Source: Nocardia veterana NBRC 100344 (lineage in GTDB: Bacteria; Actinomycetota; Actinomycetes; Mycobacteriales; Mycobacteriaceae). Taken from it: a stretch of DNA of 64,000 nt. The stretch spans positions 124,001 through 188,000 of the forward strand of contig NZ_BAGM01000096.1 of NCBI RefSeq assembly GCF_000308855.1, read 5' to 3'. Positions 24,640-33,728 of the stretch are shown here, piece by piece (position 1 is the first letter of the stretch; every line of letters starts with the position of its first letter). Below the pieces are notes generated by a model. It was given only the letters and a program-made list of their open reading frames with translations, did no database searches and was not told where the DNA came from. A program made the translations under genes and the position numbers.

Positions 24640-25719
24640 GTGACCGACGCGAAGAAGCGAATCGTCCTCTGGGGTACCGGTGTGGTGGGCTCCATGGTGC
24701 TCGCCGAGATCATCCGCCATCCACGCTTCGAACTCGTCGGCGTCGGCGTCAGTAACCCGGACAAGGTCGGGCGCGACGCCGGATCGCTGTGCGGCGGCGG
24801 CGAAACCGGTATCCGCGCCACGGATTCGGTGGCGGAACTGATCGCGCTGCGCCCGGATGCGGTGGTGCACTACGGGCCGACCGCGCAGTTCGCCGACGAG
24901 AACATCCGGGTCATCGGGTCGTTCCTGCGGGCGGGTATCGACGTGTGCTCCACCGCGATGACACCATGGGTGTGGCCGGATATGGCGCAGACACCGGCCG
25001 CCTGGCGCGACCCGATCACCGAGGCGTGCGCCGCGGGTGGCGCGTCCTGCTTCACCACCGGTATCGATCCCGGCTTCGCCAACGACCTGTTCCCGATGAC
25101 CCTGCTGGGCCTGTGTGGCGAGGTGGAGTCCGTACGCGCCTCGGAACTGCTCGACTACACCGCCTACGAGGGCGATTACGAAGTCGAAATGGGTATCGGG
25201 CGGCCGCCGGAATACCAGGCCATGCTGGAGATCCCCGAACTGCTGATCATGGCGTGGGGCGCCACCGTGCCGATGATCGCGGCCGCCGTGGGCATCGAAC
25301 TCGACGATGTCACCACCACGTGGGAGAAGTGGGTGACGCCCGTGGATCGCCCGTCCGCGAAGGGCGTCGTCGCGGCGGGCAACGTCGCCGCCATCCGGTT
25401 CACCATCAACGGCATCTACCACGGCCGCGAGGTCATCACCCTCGAACACGTCAACCGCATCGGCACCGACGCGGCTCCCGACTGGCCCGCCGGCACCAAG
25501 GACGATGTGTACCGGGTCGATATCGTCGGCTCGCCGTCCATCTCCCAGGAGACCTCGTTCCGGTTCACCGACGGATCCGGGCGCACTCCGGCCGTGGCGG
25601 GATGTCTCGCCACCGGAATGCGGGCGCTGAATGCCGTTCCCGCGGTCAACGCCCTGCCACCGGGCTGGGTGACGCCGCTGGACCTGCCTCTCGTTCCTGG
25701 AGCCGGCACCATTCGCTGA
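24640..25719 (+). CDS. NAD(P)H-dependent amine dehydrogenase / dihydrodipicolinate reductase-like protein
   Basis: 359 residues from GTG 24640 with AAGGAG upstream. The N-terminus is a Rossmann fold (RIVLWGTGVVGSMVLAEI, residues 7-24). The middle has TTGIDPGFANDLFPM, the signature of the DapB-like family that includes 2,4-diaminopentanoate dehydrogenase and many uncharacterised mycobacterial proteins. A lysine-biosynthesis role is unlikely, since the length and context differ from true DapB. It follows the SDR by 26 bases, so the two probably act in one catabolic step series. Substrate unknown. Confidence 0.82.
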   Translation: MTDAKKRIVLWGTGVVGSMVLAEIIRHPRFELVGVGVSNPDKVGRDAGSLCGGGETGIRATDSVAELIALRPDAVVHYGPTAQFADENIRVIGSFLRAGIDVCSTAMTPWVWPDMAQTPAAWRDPITEACAAGGASCFTTGIDPGFANDLFPMTLLGLCGEVESVRASELLDYTAYEGDYEVEMGIGRPPEYQAMLEIPELLIMAWGATVPMIAAAVGIELDDVTTTWEKWVTPVDRPSAKGVVAAGNVAAIRFTINGIYHGREVITLEHVNRIGTDAAPDWPAGTKDDVYRVDIVGSPSISQETSFRFTDGSGRTPAVAGCLATGMRALNAVPAVNALPPGWVTPLDLPLVPGAGTIR

Positions 25720-25764
25720 ACGAAAGACGCTCTGCGCCAACGCTGTTCATGGACCGACACCGAA

Positions 25765-25797
25765 CTCGCGCCGGACGCCTCTGGCCACCGGCGCGAG
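25765..25797. terminator. Terminator hairpin between convergent genes
   Basis: Perfect 10-bp stem: CTCGCGCCGG (25765-25774) and CCGGCGCGAG (25788-25797) around a 13-base loop, between genes ending at 25719 (plus) and 25812 (minus). Confidence 0.65.
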
Positions 25798-25811
25798 CTT
25801 CGGAGTGACAC

Positions 25812-26522
25812 TCACTTCGCCGGCTGCCCCTTCGGGACGAACGGCTCGTTGACGGTGGTGAAGTACTGGATCACCGATGCGACGGCCACCGGGGCCGCGA
25901 CCAGCAGGGCGCCGGCGAAGGCGCCGATTCCCGCCCCCACGGCGATACCGGCCAGGCAGCCCGCCAAGGGTCCCGCGCCGAACAACGCCGCGAGAATTCC
26001 GGTGACGACGGCGCCGACCAGCGCTCCGCCCACGCATCCGGCGATACCGCCGATCGCGGTGCCGACCGCCGCGCCACCGGCTGCGGCGGTCGTAATCTGT
26101 AGTGCCGCACGGGAGAACGCCGCCTGCTCCCGCTCGTAGCGGGAGCGCCACGGCGCCTCGTCCTCGAAGGGCAACGCGACCGGGGTGAGGGTGGCGGTGT
26201 GGTCCCGGATCGACGCCTCGACCGGATAATCGACGTCGTCGATGCGAATCGACAGCGGGATTCCGGCCAGCACCGCACCGGAGGCGGATCGGATTCGGAA
26301 GATCCCGTCCGAGACGTCCATCGAACCGGAATCGGTCGTGATCACCGCCGCGGCACCGGTATTCACAGCCCGGTAGTGCACAGCACCGTCGGGTACGGCA
26401 GCGTTCGGCGCCGCGGGCACTGCGGCATCCGGCGAGACGGGGTCGGCCGCGGCGTAGGCGGACGAGGCGGTGACGGTCGCGATGGCGAGCGTGGTGGCGG
26501 CTACCCAGCGTTGAACCTTCAT
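25812..26522 (-). CDS. Secreted or membrane-associated glycine-rich protein
   Basis: 236 residues from ATG 26522 with AGGAG upstream. A signal peptide is clear: MKVQRW, hydrophobic ATTLAIATVTASS, and an AYA-AAD cleavage site near residue 26. Residues 40-130 are a beta-rich extracellular region. Residues about 145-215 are a long Gly/Ala-rich hydrophobic stretch with repeated GxxxG (GGAAVGTAIGGIAG, GALVGAVVTGILAAL), a glycine-zipper pattern that could insert in or stack on a membrane. Similar secreted proteins are common in Nocardia but have no known function. Confidence 0.7.
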   Translation of the reverse strand: MKVQRWVAATTLAIATVTASSAYAAADPVSPDAAVPAAPNAAVPDGAVHYRAVNTGAAAVITTDSGSMDVSDGIFRIRSASGAVLAGIPLSIRIDDVDYPVEASIRDHTATLTPVALPFEDEAPWRSRYEREQAAFSRAALQITTAAAGGAAVGTAIGGIAGCVGGALVGAVVTGILAALFGAGPLAGCLAGIAVGAGIGAFAGALLVAAPVAVASVIQYFTTVNEPFVPKGQPAK

Positions 26523-26773
26523 CGGTTCTCCTCTCGAAATCCACCGTGGCACTGCGGAATTGCCGGACAGGCGACGGTGATGTGCAAACAACATGCATGT
26601 GGAACATGTCACAGCGCGGCGTGAGCTGGGGCATGCCTCTCGGTCAGCGGGACACTCGCGGTGAACCGGGATTCCGGCCCTATGCGCCGGCTATCGGCAC
26701 ACACCTGCGGCAGCGCACGACGAATCGCCACCGGCACCGTTCGGCGGCGAGACTCCTTGTGTCACAGCGCTAT

Positions 26774-27967
26774 TCAGTGCCCACACGAACGGGCGGTCGA
26801 CTCGCCCGCCAGCACCCGCGCCGCGAAATCCTGGGCGTCGGCCAGGGACGCGGGCACACTGCCGCGATGATCCTGGCCGGCGTAGACCCGGTAATCGACA
26901 TGCACTCCCCGGTCGCACAGCGTTTTCACCAGAGCATCGGTACCCGGCTTCGCGACGGCGGCATCGGCCGTGCCCTGGGCGATCAAGGTGGGGACGGCCG
27001 GTGTCACGCGGCTGGGGTCCTGCGCGTCCAGATAACGGGTCAGCGGTCCGACATCCGCGTTCGGCGCGAAGACCTCAGCCGGCGGCACCGGTGGCACGGC
27101 GCGGATCTGGGCGAGGCATCCGGTCCGCGCGGCCGTGAGCAGCGGCGCGGCCTGCGGCGTCACCAACGCGTCCGGATCGATGGCCGGTTCGGCGGCGTGT
27201 GCCCCCAGCAGAATGACCGGCAGGAACGCCTCGGCGGCTTCGGCGCCCGGGCGATTCGATCGCAGGTAGTCGACGGTGCCGCTGAGCCCCACCCCGCCGG
27301 GCGCGATCGCCACCGCACCCTTCAGTTCCAGCTCGGGAGCCCGCTCGGCCCCGGCCTGCGCGGTGAACAATGCCGCCTGCCCGCCCTGGCTGTGTCCGGC
27401 GACCACCCAGCGTTTTCCGATCGTGGGATCCAGTGCCCGGGCCGCGCGCACGATGTCGACGACCGTATCGGCCTCGCTCGTGCCGTTGATGTACGGATGC
27501 CCGCCGGGCGTACCGAGCCCTTCGTAGTCGGTCTGAACCACCGCGTAGCCCTTGGCGATCCAGGTCTCGAGGATCCGGTTCACCGGTCCCAGGTAGTCGT
27601 GATCCGGGCCGTCCGCGGTGTCGGCGGAGGGGGCGCACGTGTCGGCGTAGCCGGTGGTGCCGTGCGCCCAGCTGAGCACCGGCCAGCCGTCCTTCGGCGG
27701 CGCTCCCGGGGGCACCGCGACCGTGCCCGACACCACGATCGGTTGCCCGTGCGCATCGTCGGAGACATAGGTGATCAGGCGGGTGCTCGCCGCACCGGCC
27801 AGGGCGGCGTCGCTGGTCAGCGGCCGCGCGGTCAGCACCTGCCCCGCGCGCAGGGTGGCGGTGCCGGAATCGGTATCCGAGGCACCGGAGCAGGCGGCGG
27901 CCACCAAGCCCACTGCCAGGACGCCGACGCCGATCCGAGCCGATTTCCGCATTCGACGAGCCGGCAC
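26774..27967 (-). CDS. Secreted lipoprotein lipase (LIP family alpha/beta hydrolase)
   Basis: 397 residues from GTG 27967 with GGAGA about 7 bases upstream. The N-terminus is a lipoprotein signal ending in a lipobox (VAAAC, Cys about 26). Alpha/beta hydrolase features: oxyanion region LSWAHGTTGYAD, nucleophile GHSQGG near residue 180, acid in QGTADAAV near 335, and His in AGQDHRGS near 370. This matches the secretory lipase family (fungal LIP and mycobacterial/nocardial relatives), which hydrolyse acylglycerols outside the cell. Cys pairs (DTCAPS, RTGCLA) may form disulphides. Confidence 0.9.
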   Translation of the reverse strand: MPARRMRKSARIGVGVLAVGLVAAACSGASDTDSGTATLRAGQVLTARPLTSDAALAGAASTRLITYVSDDAHGQPIVVSGTVAVPPGAPPKDGWPVLSWAHGTTGYADTCAPSADTADGPDHDYLGPVNRILETWIAKGYAVVQTDYEGLGTPGGHPYINGTSEADTVVDIVRAARALDPTIGKRWVVAGHSQGGQAALFTAQAGAERAPELELKGAVAIAPGGVGLSGTVDYLRSNRPGAEAAEAFLPVILLGAHAAEPAIDPDALVTPQAAPLLTAARTGCLAQIRAVPPVPPAEVFAPNADVGPLTRYLDAQDPSRVTPAVPTLIAQGTADAAVAKPGTDALVKTLCDRGVHVDYRVYAGQDHRGSVPASLADAQDFAARVLAGESTARSCGH

Positions 27968-28077
27968 AGTGATCTCCGATCTGTGGATCCGTTAGGTCGG
28001 CCACAGGGTAGGGCGATCGCGGCGGTCGAAGGCCGATCCTCCCGCCAGGTAGGACCGGGCGGGCGAAGTGACGGAAG

Positions 28078-29295
28078 TCAGCCGACGGTCGCGGTGACCG
28101 GATGCCGCCGCAGCGGCTCGCGCACCACCGTCCAGCCGGCCGCGGCCACCACCAGCAGCGCACCGGTCACCGCGAGCGCGACGCCGAACGATGCCCGCTG
28201 TGCCAGCCACCCGATCGCGACCGGTCCCACCACGGTGCCCAGATCGGCGGCCATCTGGAATCCGGCCAGCACCGGGCCGCCGCGCGCCCGCGGGCCGATC
28301 ACATCGGCGACGGCGGCCTGCTGGGCGGGTGTGTACATTCCCGAGCCCAGACCGGCCACGAACGAGGCCGCCAGCAGCCACGGCAGATTCGGCGCGAGCC
28401 CGAGCGCGATCGTGCCGGTCGCGCACACCAGGGTGCCGGTGATCAGGAAGGGTCTGCGCCCCCACCGATCCGACATCCGGCCGGAGGCGAGCAGTACCGC
28501 GGCATTTCCCGCGGCGAACACCGTCAACGCCACCCCGGCGACTCCCGGCGACTCGCCGAGTACCTCGACCACCAGCAGCGGAACCAGCGCCATGCGCACC
28601 CCGAACACCGCCGCGCCGTTGGCGAAATTGGACCACAGCACCGCCCGGTACACCGGATCCGCCAGTGCGCGGCCGAAACTCACCACCGGCATCGGCTCCG
28701 CGCCCACCGGTTCGGCCAGCTGCGATCCGCGCAGCTTCCAGAACACCACAGCGCTCGCCGCCAGCAGGGCCACCGCGTAGATCGCGAACGGGGCGCGCAA
28801 TCCGAGCCCGCTCAGCGCACCGCCGAGCAGCGGACCGGCCAGCGAGCCGATCAGGAAACTGGTGGACCACAACCCGGAGACCCGCCCGCGCTCGCCGGGC
28901 GGCGACAACCGGATGACCAATCCCAGCGAGGACACCGTGAACATGGTGGATCCGATGCCGCCCAGCGACCGCAGCACGATCAACTGCCAATAGGTCTGCG
29001 CCAGCGCGCACGCACCGGTGGACACGGCCACGATCAGCAGACCGGTCAGATACAGCGCCCGCTCACCGAACCGCTGGACCAGCCGCCCGCTCACCGGCGC
29101 GAACAGCAGGCGCATCAGCGCGAAGCTGCTCACGATCGCCGAGGCGGCCGCGACACCGACGCCGAAACTGCGCGCGTACTGCGGCAGTGCCGGTGCGACC
29201 AGCCCGAATCCGAGCGCGATGATGAATGCCGCGCCGATCAGCACCCAGGTCTCGGCGGGCAGCCGGGAACCGGCACCGTCTCCGTCGTTCACCAC
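28078..29295 (-). CDS. MFS transporter (12 TM)
   Basis: 405 residues from GTG 29295 or 29292, 12-15 bases after the phosphoglucomutase stop. About twelve hydrophobic helices. The loop after TM2 has GRLVQRFGERALYLTG and the equivalent in the second half is GRMSDRWGRRPFLITG, the conserved MFS motif A. LGGIGSTMFTVSS and GLGSGMYTPAQQAA are motif-C-like segments, suggesting a drug/proton antiporter (DHA1-like). Substrate unknown. Probably translated from the pgm transcript. Confidence 0.85.
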   Translation of the reverse strand: MVNDGDGAGSRLPAETWVLIGAAFIIALGFGLVAPALPQYARSFGVGVAAASAIVSSFALMRLLFAPVSGRLVQRFGERALYLTGLLIVAVSTGACALAQTYWQLIVLRSLGGIGSTMFTVSSLGLVIRLSPPGERGRVSGLWSTSFLIGSLAGPLLGGALSGLGLRAPFAIYAVALLAASAVVFWKLRGSQLAEPVGAEPMPVVSFGRALADPVYRAVLWSNFANGAAVFGVRMALVPLLVVEVLGESPGVAGVALTVFAAGNAAVLLASGRMSDRWGRRPFLITGTLVCATGTIALGLAPNLPWLLAASFVAGLGSGMYTPAQQAAVADVIGPRARGGPVLAGFQMAADLGTVVGPVAIGWLAQRASFGVALAVTGALLVVAAAGWTVVREPLRRHPVTATVG

Positions 29296-29306
29296 ATGTC
29301 CGCGAA

Positions 29307-30962
29307 TCAGTCGACCGCGTGCTCCTCGATCCCGAGCGCGCGTCCGACCACTTCCTCCGCCGCCGCCTGCACCTGGGCCAGATGGTCGGGCCCCTCGAAG
29401 GATTCGGCGTAGATCTTGTACTTGTCCTCGGTGCCCGACGGGCGGGCCGCGAACCACGCGTTCTCGGTGGTCACCTTCACCCCGCCCAGCGCCGCACCGT
29501 TGCCGCGGGCGCGGGTCTGTACCGACAACACCGGTTCCCCGGCGATCTCGGTGGTGGTGATGTCGTCCGGCGTCAGCGCGGCCAGCCGCCGCTTCTGTTC
29601 GGCGTTCGCGGCGGCATCGATACGAGCGTATGCCGGTGTGCCGTACCGCTTTTCGAGTTCGGCATAGCGCGCCGACGGACTCTGCCCGGTGACCGCGGTG
29701 ATCTCGGCGGCCAGCAGCGCCAGCAGGATGCCGTCCTTGTCCGTGGTCCAGACCGTGCCGTCATGTCGCAGGAACGAGGCCCCGGCGCTCTCCTCGCCAC
29801 CGAAAGCCAGGGAGCCGCTGAACAATCCGGGGACGAACCATTTGAAGCCGACCGGCACCTCGTGGGTCTGCCGGCCCAGCACGCCGACCACTCGATCGAT
29901 CATCGAGGAGGTCACCGCGGTCTTGCCGATCTTGGTCAGCGCGTCCCACCCCATCCGGTTCGCGACCAGATATTCGATCGCCACGGCCAGGAAGTGGTTC
30001 GGATTCATCAGTCCCGCATCGGGTGTCACGATGCCGTGCCGGTCGGCGTCGGCGTCGTTGCCGGTGGAGATGTCGTAGTCGTCGCGGATCGCCACCAGCG
30101 AGGCCATCGCATAGCGCGAGGACGGATCCATCCGGATCTTGCCGTCGCTGTCGAGGGTCATGAACCGCCAGGTCGGGTCGACGAACGGATTGACCACCTC
30201 GAGTTCGAGGTCGTAGCGCTGGCCGATCTCCTCCCAGTAGTCGACGCTGGCCCCGCCCATCGGATCGGCGCCCAGCCGGATGCCCGCGCCGCGAATCGCG
30301 TCCAGATTCAAGACGTTCGGCAGATCGGCGATGTACTGGTCGAGGTAGTCGTAGCGCTGGACACCGGTCGCCAGGGCGTGTTGCAGCGTGGTGCGCTTGA
30401 TCCCGGCCAGGCCGCCGCGCAGCAGCTCGTTGGCGCGCTCGGCGATCGCGTCGGTGGCCACCGTATCGGCCGGGCCGCCGTGCGGCGGGTTGTACTTGAA
30501 CCCGCCGTCGCGCGGCGGGTTGTGCGAGGGAGTGACGACGATGCCGTCGGCCTGATGCCGGGTGCCGCCCCGATTGTGGCGCAGCACAGCGTGACTCAAC
30601 GCCGGGGTCGGCGTGTAGCGGCCGCGGCTGTCGATCACCGCGGAGACGTCGTTGGCGGCCAGCACCTCCAGCGCGGTGGTCCACGCCGGTTCCGACAGCG
30701 CATGGGTATCGCGGGCCAGATACACCGGCCCGGTGATGCCCCGGGTCGCGCGGTATTCGACGATCGCCTGGGTGATGGCCAGGATGTGCGCTTCGTTGAA
30801 CGCGCAATCCAGACTCGAACCGCGATGCCCGGAGGTACCGAACACCACCTGCTGCGCCGGTTCGGACGGATCGGGAATCCGGCTGTAGTACGCCGTCACC
30901 AAATGCGGCAGATCCTCGAGATCGCTGGCCCGCGCCGGTCGTCCGGCTCGATCGTGGGCCAT
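29307..30962 (-). CDS. pgm: Phosphoglucomutase (alpha-D-glucose phosphate-specific)
   Basis: 551 residues from ATG 30962 with GGGAGG about 8 bases upstream. Interconverts glucose 1-phosphate and glucose 6-phosphate in the cytoplasm, linking glycolysis with glycogen, trehalose and cell-wall sugar synthesis. Landmarks: FGTSGHRGS near residue 40; phosphoserine loop TPSHNP near 144; metal-binding DADADRHG near 302; sugar-binding GGEESAG near 386; phosphate-binding ARPSGTED near 504. Full length for the family. The DUF190 gene precedes it by 47 bases and the MFS gene follows at once. Confidence 0.96.
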   Translation of the reverse strand: MAHDRAGRPARASDLEDLPHLVTAYYSRIPDPSEPAQQVVFGTSGHRGSSLDCAFNEAHILAITQAIVEYRATRGITGPVYLARDTHALSEPAWTTALEVLAANDVSAVIDSRGRYTPTPALSHAVLRHNRGGTRHQADGIVVTPSHNPPRDGGFKYNPPHGGPADTVATDAIAERANELLRGGLAGIKRTTLQHALATGVQRYDYLDQYIADLPNVLNLDAIRGAGIRLGADPMGGASVDYWEEIGQRYDLELEVVNPFVDPTWRFMTLDSDGKIRMDPSSRYAMASLVAIRDDYDISTGNDADADRHGIVTPDAGLMNPNHFLAVAIEYLVANRMGWDALTKIGKTAVTSSMIDRVVGVLGRQTHEVPVGFKWFVPGLFSGSLAFGGEESAGASFLRHDGTVWTTDKDGILLALLAAEITAVTGQSPSARYAELEKRYGTPAYARIDAAANAEQKRRLAALTPDDITTTEIAGEPVLSVQTRARGNGAALGGVKVTTENAWFAARPSGTEDKYKIYAESFEGPDHLAQVQAAAEEVVGRALGIEEHAVD

Positions 30963-31009
30963 GCTCGGGCCTCCCTTCCTCATCGCCTGCGCCCGGCTCG
31001 TCATCACGA

Positions 31010-31411
31010 TCACGGCGACACCCCGCCCGACTGCCACACCTGCACCGCGGACAGGGTCACGGTGCCGGATTCGAAGAGTTCGGCATTGGCCACCACGAAA
31101 TCGCGCAGCAGCTGGGAATCGTCGACGATCATCACCATCACGGGCAGGTTCTCGGCGAGATCGAGCATGCGCGTGGTGTGGATGCGGGAGGACACGCCGT
31201 AGCCCTCCATCCCACGCCACACGCTGGCTCCGGCCAAGCCGGCGTCGCGAGCGCGGCGCACGATCTCGTGGTAGCGGGGCCGATGCTTGTAGTGGTCGTC
31301 CTCCCCCAGCAACACCGTCAATCGGGCCGCGGACCGCCAGCGTGGATCCGGCTGCCACGCATCGGCTTCGGTGACGATCTGCATCGCGGACTCGTCCGGT
31401 GCTTCACTCAT
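31010..31411 (-). CDS. DUF190 family protein
   Basis: 133 residues from ATG 31411 (ATG of MQIVTEAD is a shorter alternative). The GlnK/PII-like DUF190 fold is recognisable: ARLTVLLGEDDHYKHRP, then VRRARDAGLAGASVWRGMEGYG, and a strand MVMIVDDSQ. In mycobacteria, from memory, the homologue lies beside pgmA together with two crcB fluoride-channel genes. Here it precedes pgm directly and no crcB is present in the window. Function not established. Confidence 0.85.
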   Translation of the reverse strand: MSEAPDESAMQIVTEADAWQPDPRWRSAARLTVLLGEDDHYKHRPRYHEIVRRARDAGLAGASVWRGMEGYGVSSRIHTTRMLDLAENLPVMVMIVDDSQLLRDFVVANAELFESGTVTLSAVQVWQSGGVSP

Positions 31412-31996
31412 CGCCTGCCCCCTGTCGTCGTCGGTGTACCAGTTGTCCGTCCTGCCGCGCCGCGCGAATTCACCACCGTCCGCCCGGACATCCGAGCGCC
31501 GACCCACCACATCCGGTCCGTGCAGTCTAGAGCCTCGGCCGGACGGGCGAATCGGCGGTCCGATCTGCCACAGAGAGCTGTCCAGACTAACGGATTCGCT
31601 TGCGACGAGCAAAAACTCAGGCGGAGGCCGGTCGACGGCTCCGGCCTTTCCCACTCCGCGGCGCCGGTTCGCGAACCCACCAGGTGCACCTCCCTGCCCG
31701 ACCGAATATGTGCAGCCATGCTAACTGTCAGCGATCGGGCAGCCGACGGCGTCCGGGCCGGGCGGGTCGTCCACCGGCGTGGGGCGGCTGCGACCGGGCG
31801 ATGTGCCCGACGTCGATTCGCCCTGAACGGGTCGACTACCACCGGGCAGCCGGTACTCGTCGAACGACCGATCCGCGTCCGCTCGGGACGGCGCGACGGC
31901 CCGCCGGAGTGCTAGCCATCGATTTGCCCGGGTGCCCGCGGCACCGGTCGTATGACGTCCGAGGCCGGGCTCCCCGGCCCGGCCATCGGACAGGAC
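31412..31996. other. Gene-free stretch between two minus-strand units
   Basis: About 585 bases with no convincing coding sequence; the frames that are open here lack codon bias and ribosome-binding sites. On the minus strand TAGACT at 31519-31524 is a possible -10 for the DUF190-pgm unit. A GC-rich hairpin (GGCCGGGC/GCCCGGCC) lies at 31964-31985. I see no fluoride-riboswitch core. Confidence 0.5.
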
Positions 31997-32029
31997 GGCG
32001 CCCCGGACTCCGTGCGAGTCCGAGGCGCC
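31997..32029 (-). terminator. Terminator hairpin of the DHA2 exporter gene
   Basis: Stem GGCGCC-cc-GGACTC (31997-32010), loop CGTGC, GAGTCC-ga-GGCGCC (32016-32029): 12 pairs with one internal mismatch loop, 50 bases past the stop at 32082. Confidence 0.6.
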
Positions 32030-32081
32030 GCCTTCTATCCGATTGTCACCCAGGGCCGTTCACCCCGCCGCCGAACCGGGC

Positions 32082-33599
32082 TCAGTGCGCCAGGACCGGC
32101 TCCCCTTCGGCCGGCGCCGGCGCGGTGCTGGGCATCAGCACCGCGGCGAGGACCGCACCGAGGACGAAAATCGCTGTCGCCCACCAGAAGCTGGTGGTGT
32201 AGCTCTTGATCAGCGATTCGGCCACCGCGAGCTGGGTGGGCTGGCGCCCGGACAGGTAGTCGGCCGCGGCCGAGGAGGCGATGGTGCTCAGCAACGCGGT
32301 CCCGATCGAACCACCGACCTGCTGGCTCGTGTTCACCATCGCGGAGGCCACACCGGCGTCCTCGTGGTGCACACCGGCGGTCGAGCCCTGGAAGGCGGTC
32401 GACATGGCGCCACCCAGGCCCAGGCCGAGCAGGATCAGCGCCGGCAGGATGTGCGAGGCATAACCGGTGTCGAGCCCGATGCGGGTCAACCAGGCCATCC
32501 CGGCGGCGGCGACCAGGAAGCCGGCGGCCACCGTGACCTTGGGCCCGATCTTGGGCAGCAGCAGCGACGGCACGGTGGTGGAGGAGGCGACCATCGCCGC
32601 GATCATCGGCAGGAAGGCCACGCCGGTCATGATCGGCGAGTACTTCAGCGTCAGCTGCATGTAGTAGGTCAGGAACAGGAAGATCGCGAACATCCCGATG
32701 CCCATGACGAACACGGTCATGTAGGAGCCGGCGCGGGTGCGGTCCAACAGGATGCGCAGCGGCAGCAGCGGATGCGCGACCCGGGTCTGAATCCAGCCGA
32801 AGACGCCCAGCAGCACCGCGCCACCGATCAGGAAGGCCAGCGTGAGGCCGTTGGACCAGCCGTGCGATTCCGCGTGCGAGAAGCCGTACACGATGCCGAA
32901 GAGGGCGGCACTGACCGTCACGGTGCCCGGAATGTCGAGCTTGGGTCGCTGATCGGTGGTGTGCTTGGCGAGCAGCAGCACCGCGCCCACGAGCGCGACG
33001 GCGGCGAAGATCAGGTTGACATACATCACCCAGCGCCACGAGGCCCATTCGGTGAGCGCACCGCCGAGCAGCAGGCCGAGCGCGCCGCCGGTACCGGCGA
33101 CGGCACCGAAGATGCCGAAGGCCTTGGCCCGCTCCGACGGTTCCGTGAAGGTCACCGTGAGCAGTGACAGCGCGGCCGGCGCGAGCAGCGCGCCGAAGAC
33201 ACCCTGGGCCACGCGGGCGACCACCAGCATTTCGAAGCCGTTGGCGGCGCCGCCGACCGCGGAGGCGACGGCGAAGCCGACCAGCCCGATGATGAAGGTG
33301 GTCCGCCGGCCGAAGAGGTCACTGAGCCGGCCGCCGAGCAGCAACAGGCTGCCGAAGGCGAGCGCGTAGCCGGTGACCACCCATTGGCGATCGGCATTGG
33401 AGAATCCGAGGTCCAACTGGGCCTCGGGAAGTGCGATATTCACCACGGTCGCGTCCAGCACGACCATCAGCTGGGCGACGCCGAGTACGGCGAGCACCCA
33501 CCAGCGCATTGCGTGCGAGCCACGGCGGCCCGCCGAGCCGGTCGACTGCCTCGCGGGCTGGTCGGACCGGCTCTTGTCGAGATCGATCGCGGAAGTCAT
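32082..33599 (-). CDS. MFS drug exporter, DHA2 (EmrB/QacA) family, 14 TM
   Basis: 505 residues from ATG 33599 with AAGGGG upstream. Fourteen hydrophobic helices. Motif D1 is LDATVVNIALPEAQLDLG near residues 48-65, motif A is GGRLSDLFGRRTTF near 92-105, and motif C-like VAGTGGALGLLLGGALTEW lies near 165. It should export hydrophobic compounds or drugs in exchange for protons. Divergent from the TetR gene at 33729, with a 23-bp palindrome just inside its leader, so it is a local repressor/exporter pair. Confidence 0.93.
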   Translation of the reverse strand: MTSAIDLDKSRSDQPARQSTGSAGRRGSHAMRWWVLAVLGVAQLMVVLDATVVNIALPEAQLDLGFSNADRQWVVTGYALAFGSLLLLGGRLSDLFGRRTTFIIGLVGFAVASAVGGAANGFEMLVVARVAQGVFGALLAPAALSLLTVTFTEPSERAKAFGIFGAVAGTGGALGLLLGGALTEWASWRWVMYVNLIFAAVALVGAVLLLAKHTTDQRPKLDIPGTVTVSAALFGIVYGFSHAESHGWSNGLTLAFLIGGAVLLGVFGWIQTRVAHPLLPLRILLDRTRAGSYMTVFVMGIGMFAIFLFLTYYMQLTLKYSPIMTGVAFLPMIAAMVASSTTVPSLLLPKIGPKVTVAAGFLVAAAGMAWLTRIGLDTGYASHILPALILLGLGLGGAMSTAFQGSTAGVHHEDAGVASAMVNTSQQVGGSIGTALLSTIASSAAADYLSGRQPTQLAVAESLIKSYTTSFWWATAIFVLGAVLAAVLMPSTAPAPAEGEPVLAH

Positions 33600-33636
33600 G
33601 GGTCCCCTTGTCCTGCGACGGTTGAGGTGGAGGGTG

Positions 33637-33659
33637 AAGCGGAGGCGTTACCTCCGCTT
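33637..33659. promoter_or_regulatory. Perfect 23-bp palindromic TetR operator
   Basis: AAGCGGAGG (33637-33645), centre CGTTA, CCTCCGCTT (33651-33659). It lies 38 bases upstream of the exporter start. A minus-strand promoter fits just upstream: TTAACC and TATCGT separated by 17 bases, with the operator roughly 10-30 bases past the start site. Confidence 0.85.
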
Positions 33660-33728
33660 GACTGGAAAGCTATCACGATAACGGAGAGACCGCCTCCGGT
33701 TAATCCCGAAACTTGGTAATATCGGGGT

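Noticed and set aside
26546..28780. Plus-strand open frame of 744 codons over the lipase and MFS genes
   Set aside because: The minus strand holds a signal-peptide lipase with GHSQGG and an MFS protein; this frame is their shadow.
31412..32041. Possible crcB gene or fluoride riboswitch next to DUF190
   Set aside because: No membrane-protein frame and no recognisable riboswitch core on either strand.
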